NCBI GenBank assembly: GCA_900550165.1
Contig: URQY01000039.1
Location: 1-12,394 of the forward strand
Length of the DNA stretch: 12,394 nucleotides
Direction of reading: 5' to 3'
Source: an uncultured Eubacteriales bacterium
GTDB lineage: Bacteria; Bacillota; Clostridia; Oscillospirales; Oscillospiraceae
Position 1 is the first letter of the stretch; each line of letters begins with the position of its first letter. This document shows, one piece after another, positions 12,269 through 12,394 of the stretch. Both the position numbers and the translations under genes were made by a program. The notes below the pieces were generated by a model that had not been told where the DNA came from, ran no database searches, and worked only from the letters and a program-made list of their open reading frames with translations.

Positions 12269-12394
12269 ATGAGCGAAGCGAAACGGCGTGACCGAAAAGC
12301 TGAAAGCCGAAAACCAAATGGAATGGGTACGGCAGATGGACGCTTGCAAGACACAAGCAGAAGCTATTGTGAAGCTTGAATGGATTTATGATGG
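12269..12394 (+). pseudogene. tnpV: Frameshifted 3' fragment of a TnpV-like transposon gene, cut by the window edge
   Basis: In the frame of 12285-12394 the translation includes VTEKLKAENQMEWVRQM and then AEAIVKLEWIYD. This is the C-terminal hallmark of TnpV, a small protein of Tn4451/Tn5397-type elements (family recalled, not searched). That frame hits a TGA at 12270-12272. The piece just upstream (ATG at 12269, MSEA) fits the same family only if one A is removed from AAA at 12281-12283, giving MSEANGVTEKLK. The rest of the N-terminal two-thirds is absent: upstream translation shows no TnpV likeness. It is therefore a truncated, frameshifted relic rather than a working gene, though the sequence beyond 12394 is unseen. 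Local GC is lower than in the rest of the window, as expected for acquired DNA. Confidence 0.72.

Noticed and set aside
12159..12356. Leftward 65-codon frame downstream of the tRNA
   Set aside because: It overlaps the tnpV relic on the other strand, has no ribosome site, and part of it translates a T-arm-like DNA motif rather than a protein domain.

Overview
The window looks like a chromosomal segment of a GC-rich, anaerobic, gut-type Firmicute, most likely class Clostridia, Oscillospirales-like. The reasons are strong AGGAGG-type ribosome binding sites before nearly every gene, A/T-rich sigma-A promoters embedded in roughly 60% GC DNA, a YcbA/YcbB-type two-component pair, a class Ic aspartate aminotransferase, and a TnpV-like transposon remnant of the kind common in Clostridia. 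This placement is inferred from gene content only.

Layout, left to right. Positions 1-2670: a bidirectional terminator, then a leftward 877-residue soluble hybrid histidine kinase (GAF, two PAS-like segments, HisKA, ATPase, receiver). It is divergent from a rightward membrane sensor kinase plus response regulator (2900-5059) of the GlnK/GlnL (YcbA/YcbB) type. Each direction has its own recognisable promoter. Positions 5060-6275: an A/T-rich intergenic region carrying a 10-bp-phased direct repeat, then a stand-alone PTS-EIIC-like membrane transporter. The repeat closely resembles the known Bacillus GlnL box, so the two-component system probably controls the transporter. Positions 6276-6676 hold no gene: a strong terminator, two more hairpins and a promoter.

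Positions 6677-7948: a rightward class Ic aspartate aminotransferase, which shares a bidirectional terminator with a convergent, leftward membrane-anchored XRE regulator (7994-8890). Positions 8891-9279 are non-coding and densely structured. They contain a candidate XRE operator, a terminator-like hairpin, and a symmetric three-hairpin element around a perfect 22-bp palindrome whose outer loops are complementary. Positions 9280-11854 are all leftward: a NUDIX hydrolase overlapping a DUF523/TudS-like desulfurase, then a second aminotransferase with its own promoter followed closely by a Dabb-domain protein and a terminator.

Positions 11855-12394: back-to-back promoters, a rightward tRNA-Ser(GGA) with encoded CCA, its terminator, then a lower-GC stretch ending in a frameshifted tnpV remnant that runs off the window. 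The remnant suggests that a mobile element once sat beside the tRNA gene.

The candidate regulatory circuit is the GlnK/GlnL-like pair acting on the PTS-like transporter through the phased repeat. The least explained item is the dyad-symmetric hairpin cluster at 9053-9170.
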